A stretch of DNA of 6,657 bases from Candidatus Proteinoplasmatales archaeon SG8-5. Lineage in GTDB: Archaea; Thermoplasmatota; Thermoplasmata; SG8-5. Position numbers and translations under genes: made by a program. Below, piece after piece: positions 4,577-6,657 of this stretch. Positions within the stretch are counted from its first letter, which is position 1. The number at the start of each line of letters is the position of its first letter. Below the pieces are notes generated by a model that did not search any database, had not been told where the DNA came from, and saw nothing but the letters and a program-made list of their open reading frames with translations. Location: positions 1-6,657 of the forward strand of contig LSSH01000030.1 of NCBI GenBank assembly GCA_001595885.1. Reading direction: 5' to 3'.

Positions 4577-6657
4577 ATGATGAGGAAGTTATCTGCGGCA
4601 CTCATTGTCGGGATAATGTTTTTCGTGTGCTTTGCAGTCGGAATAAGTGTGACACCCGCCGTCCATGGCGAGGCCGTTCCCGGGCTCTTCGACACGAAGG
4701 TGACCAATTGGCCGCAGGTTCCCGTGCCGGCATTGGACCAATCAGCGACAACTCTCAACCAATGGGAACCCTATGCCGGAAATTCTTGGCTGGCCCAGAC
4801 GTTCACCTCGACCCAGACGGCAGACATCGCCAGGGTCGAGCTTTACCTCAACCCATTAACTACAATGGGCAGTCTAGACATCTGGATATATACAACGGTA
4901 AGTGGATACATAAATTCACCAGTGGGACCGGGACCTCAGAATTACCTTTGGAACGAGATAGGCGCGGGATATACCGCCTTTGACTTCCCGCTCGGGTACC
5001 CATTGAGTGTCAGTCAGGAATACGCCATTATTACCCAACCCCAAGGCGGATTCGACTATGACTGGGCGCGCAGTTCCGCCAGTAACCCATATTCTATGGG
5101 ATGGGCTTTGAAGTTCGACGGTACCGAGACCCCCATCGATGGTGGAATGGCCGATTTCGCATTCTATGAGTATTATTACGATTACGTTGACGTGACCCTC
5201 AATAAGGTCGCCTGGGACGGCGGAGGCGACTTCGCCCTGGCCGTCGACGGGACGACCAGCCATATCTACGAGTTCACAAGGGCGTCTGGCTCGTGGAGCG
5301 ATTGGGGCGAGTTCCAGCCCGGAGCCGAGTTCAACGACATCGACTACCATTCCACCACCGATGAATTCTATATTGCCGGCCAATCCTCCGGTCTCTTCGC
5401 AACCGCATGGCGATGGTCGACGGGTAGCGGTTTCTCTTCCTACGGAGCCCCCACCAACGGCATATTCTACGGCATCACCGCATGCGATGCCTCTGAATAT
5501 CCTTTCGTCCTGTGTGCGGTCGGTTACGAGATCGGCTCCCCGGACAAGGCTCTGGTGGCATGGTACGACGTTATGATGCCGGGCTGGTATATAGAATCCT
5601 ACTCGATCGGGATACCTGATTATGATGTGTTGTTCGATGTGGATTACGACCCGGGATGGGCAGAATACTTCGCCGTCGGGGTCGACACGACCGGCCGCGG
5701 AGTCGTGTACCGCCTTCCCGGCGTGGGCAGTGGTGCCTACGAGATGACCGAATGGCAGGGCTGGACTCCCATCAATCCGCTTTATGCCATCTCGTTCCAA
5801 TCAGGCGGTTCATACGGCATAATGGCAGGTTACCAGAACGGCTACACCGGCAACATATACAGGTCAGATGGGGCCCTTCAACCCATTGTCCTGCTCGACA
5901 GCATGGACACCTTACATGATGTTGATTGGTTCCCAACAGGTGACATCGCGGTAATCGTCGGCGAGCATGGAGGAAGCGGTGTTTATTATCATCATAACCT
6001 CAATGACAACAGCGTCGTGGACCTCTCCGGCAAATTACCACCCGGCACAGGTCCGCTTTACGGAGTGGCTTGCAAGGCCGCGACCAGCCCGAGGTCGGCG
6101 GTCGTCGTGGGCGTGGCCGGTGCAATAGCCGCATTCCCGCAGGCCAGCGACATCAGCACACAGGTCCGCATCAACGCGGCCTTCCCGCACACCTTCAACA
6201 TAGACTTCTGGGCGCAGGCCAATCCCGCGGCACCGCTGGGCGCCGGGCCATCCCTGCTGAACACGCAGGTCGACCCTGACGCGGTCTACACCTTCTTCGT
6301 CGAGGCGAATTACACGGTAGGGGGCGTTGACCAATGGGTCGCAGCCCCTGTCGCTATAGACCTGGACGCATGGTGGGACCAGGGCGGGGCACCGGGCTCG
6401 ACGCCTGTCGACCCGACCTGGAGCGACCTCCCCGATACAAGAACGAGGCAGTTCTCGATAACATGGACTTCTGCAGGTGGCGCGGTGCTCAACCAGCCTT
6501 CACCAGGTCCTTTGAACGATGAATTCGCCGTAGTGAGCTCATGGGAGGACCCGGGCATATACCCCAACCAGGCGCACCGCGTCTACATCAACGTGTCCTT
6601 CGGCCGGCAGACCTATGCGGCCGACGGGAACGGCTTCGTGAACCTGGGGGCCACAGG
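4577..6657 (+). CDS. Secreted seven-repeat beta-propeller surface protein (3' partial)
   Basis: Open from the ATG at 4577 to the window edge: 693 codons seen, C-terminus missing. A Sec signal peptide covers about 1-31 (Lys/Arg start, hydrophobic core 6-24, likely cleavage after VHG). Residues 33-205 form a Tyr/Trp-rich, beta-type region. Then seven units of about 46 residues begin at about 207, 252, 297, 352, 402, 446 and 494. Each has the pattern aromatic or Leu-x-D/G-I/V near its start, a strand ending in G, and a closing Y/W strand (for example LFDVDYDPG, LHDVDWFPTG, LYGVACKAA). This fits a seven-bladed propeller of WD/YVTN/Kelch-like architecture. From about 525 another extracellular beta-rich region starts, with Asn-X-Thr/Ser sites that may be glycosylated. 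No catalytic motif is visible; a binding or cell-surface role is inferred. A C-terminal anchor, if any, lies outside the window. Confidence 0.85.
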   Translation, partial: MMRKLSAALIVGIMFFVCFAVGISVTPAVHGEAVPGLFDTKVTNWPQVPVPALDQSATTLNQWEPYAGNSWLAQTFTSTQTADIARVELYLNPLTTMGSLDIWIYTTVSGYINSPVGPGPQNYLWNEIGAGYTAFDFPLGYPLSVSQEYAIITQPQGGFDYDWARSSASNPYSMGWALKFDGTETPIDGGMADFAFYEYYYDYVDVTLNKVAWDGGGDFALAVDGTTSHIYEFTRASGSWSDWGEFQPGAEFNDIDYHSTTDEFYIAGQSSGLFATAWRWSTGSGFSSYGAPTNGIFYGITACDASEYPFVLCAVGYEIGSPDKALVAWYDVMMPGWYIESYSIGIPDYDVLFDVDYDPGWAEYFAVGVDTTGRGVVYRLPGVGSGAYEMTEWQGWTPINPLYAISFQSGGSYGIMAGYQNGYTGNIYRSDGALQPIVLLDSMDTLHDVDWFPTGDIAVIVGEHGGSGVYYHHNLNDNSVVDLSGKLPPGTGPLYGVACKAATSPRSAVVVGVAGAIAAFPQASDISTQVRINAAFPHTFNIDFWAQANPAAPLGAGPSLLNTQVDPDAVYTFFVEANYTVGGVDQWVAAPVAIDLDAWWDQGGAPGSTPVDPTWSDLPDTRTRQFSITWTSAGGAVLNQPSPGPLNDEFAVVSSWEDPGIYPNQAHRVYINVSFGRQTYAADGNGFVNLGAT

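Noticed and set aside
4916..5800. 294-codon minus-strand frame opposite the surface-protein gene
   Set aside because: The plus-strand frame is open from 4577 to the window end with a signal peptide, SD, TATA box and regular repeats; the minus frame is its shadow.

Overview
The window looks archaeal, most likely a euryarchaeote of the Thermoplasmata type; the class-level guess is inference and weak. The archaeal call rests on several signals seen in the sequence: a tRNA-Leu interrupted by an intron with a bulge-helix-bulge splice structure, TATA boxes about 25-30 bases upstream of starts (one placed so that the mRNA would be leaderless), GAGG/GGAGG Shine-Dalgarno sites, and a tiny gene for ribosomal protein eL41, a family known only from archaea and eukaryotes.

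Layout. Bases 2-123 (minus) hold tRNA-Leu(UAA) with a 38-nt intron. Bases 124-414 have no convincing protein gene but hold a perfect 10-bp hairpin and two tandem copies of a ~108-bp unit. Each unit can fold into two stems, and one stem carries a compensated base-pair change between copies. Bases 415-996 (minus) encode a two-TM membrane protein with a SHOCT-like C-terminus. It is divergent from a 67-aa Lys/Gly-rich protein at 1109-1312 (plus) built of 11-residue repeats like group 3 LEA proteins. Bases 1313-1942 lack a believable protein gene but are packed with perfect stem-loops, some nested; I propose a plus-strand structured RNA. Bases 1943-2050 (minus) encode a 35-aa eL41.

From 2255 the plus strand carries a two-gene ABC exporter operon: a NatA/CcmA-like ATPase (2286-3140) overlapping by 8 bases an ABC-2 type permease (3133-4464). 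After a 112-base gap with its own promoter, a large secreted or surface protein begins at 4577 and is still open at the window end. It has a signal peptide, an N-terminal beta-rich region, seven repeats that fit a seven-bladed beta-propeller, and the start of a further extracellular region.

How the parts relate. The ATPase and permease almost certainly work together as one exporter of unknown substrate. The surface protein has its own promoter, so a functional link to the exporter is only positional. The LEA-like and SHOCT-like genes share a divergent promoter region and may be co-regulated. The least explained parts are the two non-coding stretches (169-384 and about 1441-1896); both show RNA-like structure that no protein gene accounts for.
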